Below, in pieces: positions 25,575-34,256 of a stretch of DNA of 64,000 nucleotides. The stretch comes from Actinomycetota bacterium (GTDB lineage: Bacteria; Actinomycetota; CADDZG01; WHSQ01): positions 40,322 through 104,321 of the forward strand of contig JAUJNI010000001.1 of assembly GCA_030446465.1 (NCBI GenBank), written 5' to 3'. The position numbers and the translations under genes are program-made. Position 1 is the first letter of the stretch, and every line of letters begins with the position of its first letter. The notes beneath the pieces were generated by a model that had not been told where the DNA came from, made no database searches, and was given only the letters and a program-made list of their open reading frames with translations.

Positions 25575-26072
25575 TTGAGCACGAGAGACGAGGAGTTCAG
25601 GGCCTTCTTCGTCGCGGAGAGCGAGAGTCTCCAGCGTTTCGCCACCCTCTTGACCGGAGACCCTCATCAGGCCGCGGATCTCGCTCAAGAGGCGATGGTG
25701 AGGACCTATAAGCACTGGCGCCGGATAAGAAACGAAAGACCCGGCCCCTACGCGCGCAGGATCGTGGTGAACCTGGTTCGGAGCGCGCATCGCTACAAGA
25801 AGGTTCGCGAGCTGAAGCCGGTGGGCCACCAAAGCGACAGGGTGGAGGCTCAGGGTGGTCGCGTCGACGAGTGGTTGCGGATCTCGGCGGCCCTCGAGGA
25901 GCTGTCGCCGGTTCGCAGAGCGACGGTGCTGCTGCGGTTTTACGAGGACATGAGCGAGCACGAGATCTCTGCGGTGTTGGACCGCCCACTCGGAACCGTC
26001 AAGTCAGACATTCACAGGGCGCTGAATCAACTGCGCCCCTTGCTCGACGACACGACCAGGGAGAAGGCATGA
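25575..26072 (+). CDS. RNA polymerase sigma factor, SigE family (ECF)
   Basis: The 165-residue core starts at TTG 25575 (STRDEEFRAFFVAESESLQRFATLLTGDPHQAADLAQEAMVRTYKHW), which matches the usual N terminus of actinobacterial SigE-family ECF factors; region 4 is the C-terminal ELSPVRRATVLLRFYEDMSEHEISAVLDRPLGTVKSDIHRAL. GGAGCAGGA lies six bases before the TTG. An upstream TTG/GTG at 25440 is possible but adds unrelated residues. The stop overlaps the ATG of the next gene, the likely anti-sigma or effector. Confidence 0.88.
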   Translation: MSTRDEEFRAFFVAESESLQRFATLLTGDPHQAADLAQEAMVRTYKHWRRIRNERPGPYARRIVVNLVRSAHRYKKVRELKPVGHQSDRVEAQGGRVDEWLRISAALEELSPVRRATVLLRFYEDMSEHEISAVLDRPLGTVKSDIHRALNQLRPLLDDTTREKA

Positions 26073-27163
26073 ACTTCGAAGAAGGACTCCGAGCGAGCCT
26101 CAAGCGAGCCGGCGCAGCCAACCCCGTGAGTTCCGTCAGCTTCGAGGAGACCCTGGGTCGCGCGCGCCGGGAGCGGAGGATCTACATGGCCACGGTTGCC
26201 GGCGCCACCGCCGCACTCATCGCCGGAGGCGTCGTGGGTGCCCGCGCATTGACCTCTGCCCCCGAACCCGAACCCAAGCTGCCACCGGTTGCCTCCCTGA
26301 CGCAAGAGTCTTCGCCCCGCGTCACGAAGAGCGCCACACCTTCTGAGGAGTCGGTTGGAGAGCTAATGCCGGCCCCAAGTGAGTCGCCGACCGCTTCTCC
26401 AAGTCCCACGCCGTCGGTAATCAGACCGACGGCTAGCCCCTCGCCCGGTCCGAGCCCCACCGTGACCGAGGCGCCGGGGGAAGAGGCGCCGCCGGAAGAG
26501 GGCCAGAGCCTCGCCTCCACGATTCCAACGGTAAAGACGTGGATAGACGCGATCGCTCAGGGGGACGCGCGCGGAGCCTGGGCCCTGATGTCTGCGGGCG
26601 CCAAAGACCGCATCGGCAGCTTTGAGGAGTTCGAAGCCCGGCTGCCTGAGCTCCAGGAAGGCCTGGGGGCCTGGGCTGAGTCCCCCGACGTTCGCTACTA
26701 CCTCAGCGTCGTCGTCTCGTCGGACCGGGAGGCCGTCGCCGTGGTGACGCTGGCCGGCGAAGTCATGCAGGAGGGCACGATCACAACAAGGGCCCAAGCG
26801 GTGCCGGTGCTCGTGACCAACAACGTCGCCTACGTCGACCAATCTTTCGAGGGCGCCTACTTCATCACTCCGAAAACGCCCAGCGAGAACTCCGCCGAAG
26901 GGGCCAATAGCGTGGGCCCTGGCGACACCTTCGCCGCCTACGTCTCGCCGTCCACGGGCGTGCGGCAGGTTTACTTTGCGGTCGACGGCGACGAGGTCAA
27001 CCTGATGGCCAAAACAGATGTCATCGACAAGCAAAAGCTGTTCGCGTTTGTCGAGCACTCCGATTGGCCACTAAAGCCCGGTATGCATGTGCTGACCATT
27101 GCCGCGGAAACCGGAACGGGGCAAATCACCGCCAAATCGTTGATTTTCGAAGCTCGTGGGTAA
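26069..27163 (+). CDS. Membrane-anchored protein coupled to the ECF sigma factor (anti-sigma-like)
   Basis: The 364-residue protein has a short cytoplasmic N terminus (FEEGLRASLKRAG), one membrane helix (about residues 34-54), a Pro/Ser/Thr-rich linker (about 60-145), and two extracellular parts: a region like a SnoaL/DUF4878 fold around IPTVKTWIDAIAQGDARGAWALM, and a C-terminal Ig-like domain (about 275-364). The 4-base overlap with the sigma gene and the topology fit an anti-sigma factor or sensor, although the N terminus lacks a zinc-anti-sigma motif. Confidence 0.65.
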   Translation: MNFEEGLRASLKRAGAANPVSSVSFEETLGRARRERRIYMATVAGATAALIAGGVVGARALTSAPEPEPKLPPVASLTQESSPRVTKSATPSEESVGELMPAPSESPTASPSPTPSVIRPTASPSPGPSPTVTEAPGEEAPPEEGQSLASTIPTVKTWIDAIAQGDARGAWALMSAGAKDRIGSFEEFEARLPELQEGLGAWAESPDVRYYLSVVVSSDREAVAVVTLAGEVMQEGTITTRAQAVPVLVTNNVAYVDQSFEGAYFITPKTPSENSAEGANSVGPGDTFAAYVSPSTGVRQVYFAVDGDEVNLMAKTDVIDKQKLFAFVEHSDWPLKPGMHVLTIAAETGTGQITAKSLIFEARG

Positions 27164-27233
27164 CCCTCAACCGGTCGCAACCTTTCGGGCTGCGGCTCCG
27201 TCTCAAGTGAAGGGGAAACCGACGGAGACACTT

Positions 27234-27491
27234 ATGGTCCGGACACCCAACGACGAGGCATCGAACGGTCCCGACGGGCGGGCAGTGCTCCGCTGGGTGG
27301 TGGCGGGGATCCTGGCCTTCGTCGCGTTGGTCGGTGCAGTGAGCATCTTGACGATATTCGTGTTGGCGGCAGAGGACATACCGGGCTGGCTGACCCTGGT
27401 TCTTGGTGGCGGGCTCGCTCTGGGCACAGCTGCGTTCGCCTGGGTGATCGCCTCTGCCCTTCGCTCCATCGATCGGTCTCGGGACCGCTAG
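27234..27491 (+). CDS. Small two-helix membrane protein
   Basis: An 85-residue protein with two hydrophobic segments (VVAGILAFVALVGAVSILTIFVL and TLVLGGGLALGTAAFAWVIAS) and a basic end (RSIDRSRDR). No family is recognised. ATG 27234 is chosen; the frame is open a little further upstream. It follows the sigma-linked gene by 70 bases on the same strand. Confidence 0.55.
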   Translation: MVRTPNDEASNGPDGRAVLRWVVAGILAFVALVGAVSILTIFVLAAEDIPGWLTLVLGGGLALGTAAFAWVIASALRSIDRSRDR

Positions 27492-27548
27492 CTCTTTCTG
27501 AGTATGGTTCGGGGGCTCGTCTGACTCGAGCCCCCGTGGGAGGAGCCG

Positions 27549-28253
27549 ATGTGGTTGTTTCCGCTAGCGGCCGCCGCCGTCAGCGGTTACTTAGCCGGAA
27601 TCCTTGCGGCGCAATGGCGCGCCCGGCACAGGTCCCATCTGCTTGCCTGGTCGCTCGCCTTGGTGATGTTCGCAGTCGCCTCCGCGGCGGCAGGGGTCGG
27701 CTTGCTCGCAGGATGGACGACGAGCCTTTATCGCGCCTACTACTTGTTCGGCGCGATCCTGAACGTTCCCGTGCTTGCGCTCGGAACTATCTACTTGCTC
27801 GCGCCTCGCCCGGTCGCGCACCTGTTTGCGGTCATCGTGCTGGTTGCAGGGGCCTCCGCAACCGTGGTCGTCACGACGGCGCAGATGAACGCCGGTGGCT
27901 TGGACACCAGCGGGATCCCAAGAGGCAGCGAGGTCTTTCCTGCAGACGTTCGCTTGTTGTCCCGCTTCTACTCGATCAGCGGGTTTCTGGTGGTCGTTTC
28001 CGGAGCGGTGTGGTCGGCAGTGCGGCTACTCAGACGAGGAGAAGCGCACCTACGAAGGCTCGCGCGCGCCAATCTCCTCATTGCAGGGGGCACGACGGTG
28101 GTCGCGGCGGCGAGTGAGGTTGCCAGGATCGGCACCGGGTCGGCGCAGGGGTTCATCTTCGCCGTCGGTCTGCTGGTTGGGGTCTCGCTGATGTTCCTCG
28201 GATTCATCAGGACCCGGCCTCCGAGCAGCGCAGCTTCGAGTCCTAGGGAATGA
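27549..28253 (+). CDS. Seven-helix membrane protein of unknown function
   Basis: A 234-residue protein with about seven hydrophobic segments and few charged loops; the ATG follows GGGAGGAG closely. No motif points to a function. It recalls actinobacterial membrane proteins annotated only as hypothetical. Its stop overlaps the ATG of the next gene (ATGA). Confidence 0.7.
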   Translation: MWLFPLAAAAVSGYLAGILAAQWRARHRSHLLAWSLALVMFAVASAAAGVGLLAGWTTSLYRAYYLFGAILNVPVLALGTIYLLAPRPVAHLFAVIVLVAGASATVVVTTAQMNAGGLDTSGIPRGSEVFPADVRLLSRFYSISGFLVVVSGAVWSAVRLLRRGEAHLRRLARANLLIAGGTTVVAAASEVARIGTGSAQGFIFAVGLLVGVSLMFLGFIRTRPPSSAASSPRE

Positions 28254-28837
28254 ACGACCGCCCAGATCCCCTGGAAGAGGGTTGGTATCTCATGAGTGAT
28301 CGAGACCTCGAGTTAGAGCTGGCCCGGTGGCGGTCGGGAAACGCGCCGCCATCCGCTGCAATGCCGCTTGGGATCGAGGAGGCGCTCGAGTACCGCAACG
28401 CCGGCAATGTGCCGGACGACAAGGGGAGAAGCCTGCGCCTCGTCTTGCGCGTCAACGACTCCTCTGAGCTGCTGAGGTTAGACGCAAAGCGTTTGATGTA
28501 CGAGCCCGACTACCACGATGCTCCCGCATGGAGAGTCGATGGATCGAGACCGGTCAACGTGGTGCCGCTTCGGGGGCCGGATGCCGGCCCGCCCGCAACC
28601 GGACCGTGGTGGGAGCGCCCCGAGCTCGCGGCGCTCGAAGCAGAATGGCGGCAGCAGGGATCGGTTGCCGGAGTTCGTGTTCCCGAGGGCTACCGCAGCT
28701 TCGTGTTCAAGACGGTTCTGAGCTTGCGGGCCGCGGGCAAGGAGGTCACAGCCTCGTCGATTGCAGATTCGGTCCAGCGCTGGTTGCCGCCGGACGACGC
28801 GCTCCGGATTCGGACCGCCCTAGAAGAGGCGAATTAG
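28250..28837 (+). CDS. Hypothetical soluble protein, translationally coupled to a membrane protein
   Basis: The 195-residue protein is soluble: MNDRPDPLEEGWYLMSDRDLELELARWR, a middle with PVNVVPLRGPDAG and WWERPELAALEAEWR, and a helical C terminus. I recognise no family. The 4-base overlap with the preceding membrane-protein gene suggests the two act together. It ends 7 bases before the convergent AI-2E-type gene. Confidence 0.65.
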   Translation: MNDRPDPLEEGWYLMSDRDLELELARWRSGNAPPSAAMPLGIEEALEYRNAGNVPDDKGRSLRLVLRVNDSSELLRLDAKRLMYEPDYHDAPAWRVDGSRPVNVVPLRGPDAGPPATGPWWERPELAALEAEWRQQGSVAGVRVPEGYRSFVFKTVLSLRAAGKEVTASSIADSVQRWLPPDDALRIRTALEEAN

Positions 28838-28844
28838 GAGGGGC

Positions 28845-29888
28845 TCAGGTCGTCTCCAGCTTTGGCAACACGACCTCCTGGGCGATCAGCTTGATCGAGG
28901 CCGCTACCGGGATCGCCATGAGGGCCCCGACAAATCCCAGCAGGCTGCCCCCGATTAACGCGGCAAGCAGCACGGCGGCGGGCGAGATGTCTACCGCTTT
29001 GGTCATGACCCGCGGCTGGAGGATGTAGTTCTCGATCTGCTGGTAGACGATGAAGTAGACGAGGGTGGCGATACCCAACGGGATCGACGTGAAGAAGGCG
29101 ACGATGACCGCAGGTATGGCCCCAAAAGTGGCTCCGACCAAGGGAATCAATGCTGCGATCGAGACCCAGAGCGCGAGCGCGATCGGCGAAGGCACGCCGA
29201 TTATCGCGAGGAAGATGAATGCGAGTGCTCCTGCAATCAGAGCTATCGTTATCTGCCCCGCGATGTACCCACCAATTTTCTCGAGGATGGGGTCCGCGAG
29301 CTTCTGAACCCTCGCTCTTCTGCTCTGGGGTACGAGCCTCATCGACCCGTGCCTCAAGCGCCCGAAGCTCAGCAGGAAGTAGATCGTGAGGATCAGAAGC
29401 GTGAGGAACTTGAAGAGCGAGCCGAGCACCGAGCCGGCCACTCCCACCACTCGTCCGAAGGAGCCACCGATAACGCTTGGGATCTGGCTGGTGGCCGATT
29501 CGAGCTTCGAGGAAATCTCGTTTTGGTTGACGTACTCGCGAATCCGCGGGTTCTCGTCCGCCAGGTCTTGGAGGTAGGAGGGAAAGTTCGCGGCGAAGGT
29601 GGTCACCTGCTCGACCAGGCTCGGAATGACGGCCACGGCAAAACCCACCAGGAACAGCGTCATGGCGAGGAAAATCGCAGCCACCGCCTGGCCTCTCTTG
29701 AGCCCGACTCTCTCCAACCTCCGAACCGCGGGGTCGAGCCCGGCGGCCAGGAAGGCTGCAACCAAAACCAGCGTGAGGACCGCTCGCACGAGGTAAACGG
29801 CGTAGAGCAGGAGCAGCACCCCGGCGATCACGAGGACGATGCGCGCGACGGTTGCGTTCGTTGGCCTCTCGCGCTGGACGCTCGCCAT
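28845..29888 (-). CDS. AI-2E family transporter (UPF0118)
   Basis: The 347-residue protein has about eight hydrophobic segments in the AI-2E (TqsA/PerM) pattern: two N-terminal helices, a soluble stretch with PSLVEQVTTFAANFPSYLQ, then the C-terminal membrane block with GALAFIFLAIIGVP.., the family loop PLVGATFGAIPAVIVAFFTSIPLGI and QQIENYILQPRVMTKAVDISP. Substrates range from autoinducer-2 to ions; not predictable here. ATG 29888 fits the family start. Confidence 0.9.
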   Translation of the reverse strand: MASVQRERPTNATVARIVLVIAGVLLLLYAVYLVRAVLTLVLVAAFLAAGLDPAVRRLERVGLKRGQAVAAIFLAMTLFLVGFAVAVIPSLVEQVTTFAANFPSYLQDLADENPRIREYVNQNEISSKLESATSQIPSVIGGSFGRVVGVAGSVLGSLFKFLTLLILTIYFLLSFGRLRHGSMRLVPQSRRARVQKLADPILEKIGGYIAGQITIALIAGALAFIFLAIIGVPSPIALALWVSIAALIPLVGATFGAIPAVIVAFFTSIPLGIATLVYFIVYQQIENYILQPRVMTKAVDISPAAVLLAALIGGSLLGFVGALMAIPVAASIKLIAQEVVLPKLETT

Positions 29889-30002
29889 TTACGATAGGCA
29901 ATCACGCTCCTGGAGTGCTGATATGGATTTGGCCACGGGGCTCAAGACCTTGGCTGGCGGTCCATGCGAGGCAGGGCAGGCATCGAGCGAGAGGAGAGGC
30001 GA

Positions 30003-30467
30003 ATGTCGAGCATCGAACAGTCGATTGACGTCGAGGTTCCGGTCCGGACGGCTTACAACCAGTGGACCCAGTTCGAAGAGTTTCCCCGCTTCATGGAGGG
30101 AGTCGAGAGCGTTCACCAGCACGATGACAAGCGACTTCACTGGACCGCCGAGGTCGCGGGCCAGCGGCGCGAGTGGCTTGCGGAGATCACCGAGCAGTCA
30201 CCCGACGAGCGGATCGCGTGGAGAAACGTCGACGGCTCGACCAACGCGGGAGTGGTCACGTTCCACCGTCTTGGCGACGGCTTGACCCGAGTCATGCTGC
30301 AGATGGAGTTCGAACCGGAAGGCCTGGCGGAGAAGGCCGGAGACGCCCTCGGCCTCGTCGAGCGGCGCGTGAAGGGTGACCTCGAGCGGTTCAAGGAGTT
30401 CATCGAGAGCCGTGGGCACGAGACCGGCGCATGGCGAGGCGCGGTCGACCAGGACCCAACTCAGTAG
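30003..30467 (+). CDS. SRPBCC-family protein (polyketide cyclase/COQ10-like)
   Basis: A 154-residue START/Bet v1-like domain: SIEQSIDVEVPVRTAYNQWTQFEEFPRFMEGVESV, LHWTAEVAGQRREWLAEITEQSPDERIAWR and a long C-terminal helix (GLVERRVKGDLERFKEFIESRG). This subgroup is often found in actinobacteria and may bind a lipid. GAGAGGAG precedes the ATG. It is divergent from the AI-2E-type gene. Confidence 0.88.
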   Translation: MSSIEQSIDVEVPVRTAYNQWTQFEEFPRFMEGVESVHQHDDKRLHWTAEVAGQRREWLAEITEQSPDERIAWRNVDGSTNAGVVTFHRLGDGLTRVMLQMEFEPEGLAEKAGDALGLVERRVKGDLERFKEFIESRGHETGAWRGAVDQDPTQ

Positions 30468-30508
30468 TCCCGATGCCGTCGCAGGTGTGGCAGTGACTGG
30501 CAGGGCTC

Positions 30509-30588
30509 CGCTGCGGCGAAGGGTCCGCTTCGCTCAGGCACCCCGCTTTTTCAGCCTTCGCTTCGGGACCCTTCGTCCTCACGGCGCC
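30509..30588 (+). repeat. Dispersed intergenic repeat, copy A
   Basis: This spacer element contains a 10-bp inverted repeat (30517-30526 with 30566-30575) around the core CTTTTTCAGCCTTCGCTTCGG. A clearly related sequence occurs on the minus strand at 40563-40643 (about 80% identical by eye over the core). It is noncoding and lies before the BtuF-like gene; no cobalamin riboswitch box is present. Confidence 0.7.
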
Positions 30589-30614
30589 CGCGCCATGTTT
30601 CTTGAGCTGATGCT

Positions 30615-31544
30615 GTGAAGATCGTTTCGCTGTTGCCTTCGGCCACCGAGATCGTCTACTTCCTCGGCCTCGAGGATCAGCTCGAGGGAGTCACCTTTGA
30701 ATGCGACTACCCTCCGGAGGCTAGGACTAAGCCGGTCGTGTCCAACACCTCGCTGCCGCTTGACGAGGAATTATCCGCCGGTGAGATCGACGCGCTGGTG
30801 ACGGAGAAGATGAGACGCGGCGAGCCCCTCTATACCCTCGACGAGCAGCTGATTCGGTCGATCAAGCCGGACCTCATCCTGGCTCAAGACCTCTGCCATG
30901 TGTGCGCGGTCCCCTCCGGGCAAGTCACAGACGCTTTGGCGAAGCTGGGATCCAGCGCCCGGGTGATCTCGCTCGATCCGCACTACCTCCCGGACATCCT
31001 GGACGGGATCGAGCAGGTCGCGCAGGTTGCGGGCGCGGGTGATGCGGTCGAGCGCGTGGCTTCGCTGCGCCGACGCGTCGAGCGGGTGCGAGTTGCAGCG
31101 GCCGAGCTTCCGAGGCCGCGGACGGTCGCTCTGGAGTGGGCCGAGCCTCCTTTCACCGGCGGCCACTGGCTTCCCGAGATGATCGAGGTGGCGGGGGGCA
31201 GAGACGTCTTGGGCCAGCCGGGCCAGAGGTCCACCCGCCGCACCTGGGAGGAGATCGTCGAGACCCAGCCCGAGGTCTTCGTCTTCATGCCTTGCGGTTA
31301 TGGGCTGACCGGGGCGCTCGGGCAGGTCGGCGCCCTTTATGAAGTGCCCGGCTTCGCGGACACCCCGGCGGCAATCAACGGAAGGGTCTACGCGACCGAT
31401 GCTTCCGCTTACTTCTCGAGACCGGGCCCCCGGATCGTGGACGGGCTCGAGATCCTCGCCTGGATTCTCCACCCCGAGACGTTCGCCGAACCGCCTCCTG
31501 AGCGGGTGAGCCGGGCCCTGCTCAGCTCCTCCGGAGCTATATGA
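30615..31544 (+). CDS. BtuF-like cobalamin-binding protein
   Basis: A 309-residue protein with the helical-backbone metal-receptor fold: IVSLLPSATEIVYFLGLEDQLEGVTFECDYP, SIKPDLILAQDLCHVCAVPS, VISLDPHYLPDILDGIEQVA and WEEIVETQPEVFVFMPCGYG. It is close to BtuF-type binding proteins but has no signal peptide, so it is probably cytosolic and not part of an importer. GTG 30615 is the start. Neighbours are unrelated. Confidence 0.8.
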   Translation: MKIVSLLPSATEIVYFLGLEDQLEGVTFECDYPPEARTKPVVSNTSLPLDEELSAGEIDALVTEKMRRGEPLYTLDEQLIRSIKPDLILAQDLCHVCAVPSGQVTDALAKLGSSARVISLDPHYLPDILDGIEQVAQVAGAGDAVERVASLRRRVERVRVAAAELPRPRTVALEWAEPPFTGGHWLPEMIEVAGGRDVLGQPGQRSTRRTWEEIVETQPEVFVFMPCGYGLTGALGQVGALYEVPGFADTPAAINGRVYATDASAYFSRPGPRIVDGLEILAWILHPETFAEPPPERVSRALLSSSGAI

Positions 31545-32577
31545 ACCGATAACGGTAAATGGTGGCGTCGCCGACGGTCGCGTAGCTCAGCTCTACCCCG
31601 GGCAGAAGGACGATCTCCTGAATGACCGCCTCGGGCGTGGTCGCGGTTGCGGCCGCGGCCAGCTCGGGGACGAGCAATGACCACTCCGAGTAGGACGAGC
31701 GGCGGAGGTAGTCGAGCAGAGCCTCGGCTCGCCCGTGTGGACGTGCCGGCCCGTGGAGTGGAGCGGGTGGGACCCGCGGGGGAATGGGAGGAGGCGGCGG
31801 CGGGCGTTCTGCCGGTGGCTTCGACGCAGCAAGCGTCCGATGCAGCTCGACCACTACGGCCGCTAGGGTCGCCGAGGCGTCACTCATGGACTTCAGGATC
31901 GCGGTGTGGCTCCTCAGGTGCCCCCCGTACTCGGTGACCGCCGACACGAGCTCCTCGAGCCTCGTTCTTATCAGTTCGAACTCTTCAGCCTCAGAGGGAA
32001 GGAGGGGCCGCGGCGGACTCACGGGGGGTTCCGCGGCCGCAGAGGGCGCAGGTGGGGGTGGGGGCGCAACCCTCGGAGGCGGGGGGGGCGGTGCGCAGGT
32101 AGCGCGAGGCGGCGGTGGAGGAGCGACCCGCGCCGCCCTTGACGGCGGCGGGGGCGGAAGGCTGACCCGAGCCGGAGGTCCAGGTGGTGGAGCAACGAGG
32201 TGAAGCGGAGGCGGTGGCGGCGGGCGCCGGATAGCGGGCGGCGGAGGCGGAGGTGCGAGCCGTGCCCTGGTGGGAGGCGGCGGTGGGATAGCGAGGCGGC
32301 TAGGAGGTGGTGGGGGGAGCCGTTTGCTCGGTGGGGGTGACGGTTGTGCCATGAAGCGTGGTGGTGGAGGTGGTGGCGCTTTAGATGGCCGCGACGGCGG
32401 AGGTGGAGCCGCCTTGGTCACCCGGGGCGGAGGTGCAGGTGCCTTCCTCACTGGTGGTGGAGGTGGGCCCGCCCTTCCGGACTGCCCCTTTGCCCGCCGT
32501 CTCAGCGCCGCTGCCGCAAGCAGGACGGCTACTCCCAGCAGGAGACCGGCGAGCACCGCTGTTTGGATCAAGGTCAT
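31537..32577 (-). CDS. Proline-rich membrane-anchored protein
   Basis: From ATG 32577 the protein is 346 residues: one N-terminal helix (IQTAVLAGLLLGVAVLLAAAAL), a ~170-residue run of PPPPP blocks broken by Ala, Arg and Lys, then a compact C-terminal part with a predicted helix (AEEFELIRTRLEELVSAVTEYGGHLRSH) and LLDYLRRSSYSEWSLLVPELA. The proline stretch may span the wall or bind partner domains. Low-complexity DNA here makes the exact length sensitive to sequence error. Its last 8 bases overlap the BtuF-like gene end. Confidence 0.65.
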   Translation of the reverse strand: MTLIQTAVLAGLLLGVAVLLAAAALRRRAKGQSGRAGPPPPPVRKAPAPPPRVTKAAPPPPSRPSKAPPPPPPRFMAQPSPPPSKRLPPPPPSRLAIPPPPPTRARLAPPPPPPAIRRPPPPPPLHLVAPPPGPPARVSLPPPPPSRAARVAPPPPPRATCAPPPPPPRVAPPPPPAPSAAAEPPVSPPRPLLPSEAEEFELIRTRLEELVSAVTEYGGHLRSHTAILKSMSDASATLAAVVVELHRTLAASKPPAERPPPPPPIPPRVPPAPLHGPARPHGRAEALLDYLRRSSYSEWSLLVPELAAAATATTPEAVIQEIVLLPGVELSYATVGDATIYRYRFI

Positions 32578-32668
32578 TACTGAAGATGATGATGCGGCCG
32601 AGGTGGGGGTCACCGGATTTAGTGGACGGCGTGGAGGGCTCGAGCTCCGTCTGTGAGAGCCTCGGGTC

Positions 32669-33583
32669 ATGAAGGAGCAGACCCTGTCGAACATCGACCA
32701 CCAGGCTCGCCGGTGGCCCCTCGCCGAGGTGGGCCTCATCGGGGTTGCGGCGGTGTGGGGCCTGACCTTCGTGATGGTGAAGGACGCGATCGAGACCCTT
32801 CCCGTGATGACCTTCCTGGCCTATCGCTTTCTTGCGGCGGCTGCCCTGGTCGGTGCAGTGTGGGGACGACGAGTCAGGACTCTGTCCTCCGACGGTTGGA
32901 GGGCAGGCATCGTGATGGGGATCTTCCTGACTGCCGGTTACATCCTTCAGACCGTGGGGCTTCGCTATACGTCGGCCTCCAACGCCGGATTCATCACGGG
33001 GATGTTCGTGGTCCTCACCCCGCTGTTCGGAGCGTTAGTGCTCCGCCAGCGCGCAGGGCGACCGGCGTGGATCGCCGGAGCGGTGTCGGCGGTTGGTCTC
33101 TTTCTATTGTCGGGAGCCGGAAGCGTTCATCTGCTTGGGGACCTCCTTGTGCTGGGGTGCGCGTGCTCGTTTGCGTGGCACATCCTCGTTACGGACAAGG
33201 GCGTCAGCCGGCACCATTTCGGAGCACTTCTCGTGGTGCAGCTGGGGGTTTGCGGGCTGTTTTCGCTCGCCGTCGCAGCAGTTGCGGGTGACTTGGAAAT
33301 TCCGCGCTCGGGCCCGGTATGGAGCGCCCTGATCGTCACGGCAGTGTTTGCGAGCGCCCTTGGCTTCTTCATTCAGACCTACGCGCAGAAGCATGCGCCC
33401 CCGGCCAGGACCGCTCTAATCCTTGCGAGCGAGCCGGCCTTCGCCGGACTGTTCGCCTTCATCCTCGCCGGTGAGACACTCGGTCCCCTCGGCTGGACGG
33501 GGGCAGGCCTCATCCTTGCGGCGATCTTGACCGTGGAAGTGGTCCCGTACCTCAGGCCCGTTCGGCCGCTGCCCGAGCGCTAG
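32669..33583 (+). CDS. DMT-superfamily (EamA) transporter
   Basis: The 304-residue protein has ten hydrophobic segments in two EamA repeats: LIGVAAVWGLTFVMVKDAIETLPVMTFLAYRFLAAA in the first and TDKGVSRHHFGALLVVQLGVCGL in the second, with the conserved FIQTYAQKHAPPARTALILASEPAFAGLFAFILAGE at the end. It should export a small metabolite; the substrate is not clear. Its 3' end overlaps the convergent hypothetical gene by 32 bases. Confidence 0.9.
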   Translation: MKEQTLSNIDHQARRWPLAEVGLIGVAAVWGLTFVMVKDAIETLPVMTFLAYRFLAAAALVGAVWGRRVRTLSSDGWRAGIVMGIFLTAGYILQTVGLRYTSASNAGFITGMFVVLTPLFGALVLRQRAGRPAWIAGAVSAVGLFLLSGAGSVHLLGDLLVLGCACSFAWHILVTDKGVSRHHFGALLVVQLGVCGLFSLAVAAVAGDLEIPRSGPVWSALIVTAVFASALGFFIQTYAQKHAPPARTALILASEPAFAGLFAFILAGETLGPLGWTGAGLILAAILTVEVVPYLRPVRPLPER

Positions 33584-34235
33584 CCTCGGGCAGAAATCGC
33601 TCTGCACCCTCCAGCAAGGGGGCGCACCTGACGAGTGCCGGCACGCGAGGAAACTCACTGAAGCCGAAGTCGACGCGGGGCTCGAGGGGGCCGAGCGATC
33701 CCAGGTCCACTCCATTCAACTTGGCGTGGCCGGAGACGACGCGGCGATAGCCGTCGACGCAATACCACTCCTTGACTCCGGATGGGCTCACTCCGTAGGC
33801 CCTCACGCCCTCTGCCCCCTGAAGCACGAAGCGACCGACCAGGCGTCTCAGCACCACGTCCTCGAACCTCACCCACGCCGGCGAGCGTCGCAGCCATCGT
33901 GGCCTCAGCGCGAAGAGACGCAGTGGCGGCCCCCCGACCAAGTTGAGCTCGAGCTCGCCGGCCTTGATCTCCACCCCGTCGTCGCCGGAGGAGAGGACTG
34001 TCATCGGCGTCACTCGGATCTCGTCGAAGGCGTAGACGCCGCCGACGAAGCGCGCCGCTTCCGGTGAGTCGGCCAACAAGATCTTCGTGCCGTCAGGGCG
34101 GGCCCACATCACATCAGTCATGGGGCCCAGGGGGCCCTTGGCCCACCGTCCCACCACAAACCTGTCTCCCGACGAGAACCCGGCCCCCGCGATGACCCCG
34201 TCAAGCCTTACCCGCCCCCGCCGTGCTTCGAACAT
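33552..34235 (-). CDS. Hypothetical protein, beta-rich
   Basis: From ATG 34235 the product is 227 residues without membrane segments. It looks beta-rich (GDRFVVGRWAKGPLGPMTDVMWARPDGTKILLADS, VKEWYCVDGYRRVVSGHAKLNGVDLG). No family is recognised. It starts 21 bases from the truncated radical SAM copy on the other strand, which suggests that it once shared a divergent promoter region with that gene. Confidence 0.65.
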   Translation of the reverse strand: MFEARRGRVRLDGVIAGAGFSSGDRFVVGRWAKGPLGPMTDVMWARPDGTKILLADSPEAARFVGGVYAFDEIRVTPMTVLSSGDDGVEIKAGELELNLVGGPPLRLFALRPRWLRRSPAWVRFEDVVLRRLVGRFVLQGAEGVRAYGVSPSGVKEWYCVDGYRRVVSGHAKLNGVDLGSLGPLEPRVDFGFSEFPRVPALVRCAPLLEGAERFLPEASARAAAERA

Positions 34236-34256
34236 GTGTTCTATGATTTCAATCCC

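Noticed and set aside
24654..25961. N-terminally extended ABC ATPase (start at 25961)
   Set aside because: The extra ~190 residues are antisense to the sigma gene and not ATPase-like; ATG 25397 fits the family.
30468..30614. Cobalamin riboswitch before the BtuF-like gene
   Set aside because: No B12 box or matching core was found; the structure belongs to the dispersed repeat.
31780..32500. GGTGG/CGGCGG tandem pattern as CRISPR or minisatellite
   Set aside because: Units are irregular and are explained by proline codon runs of a coding sequence.
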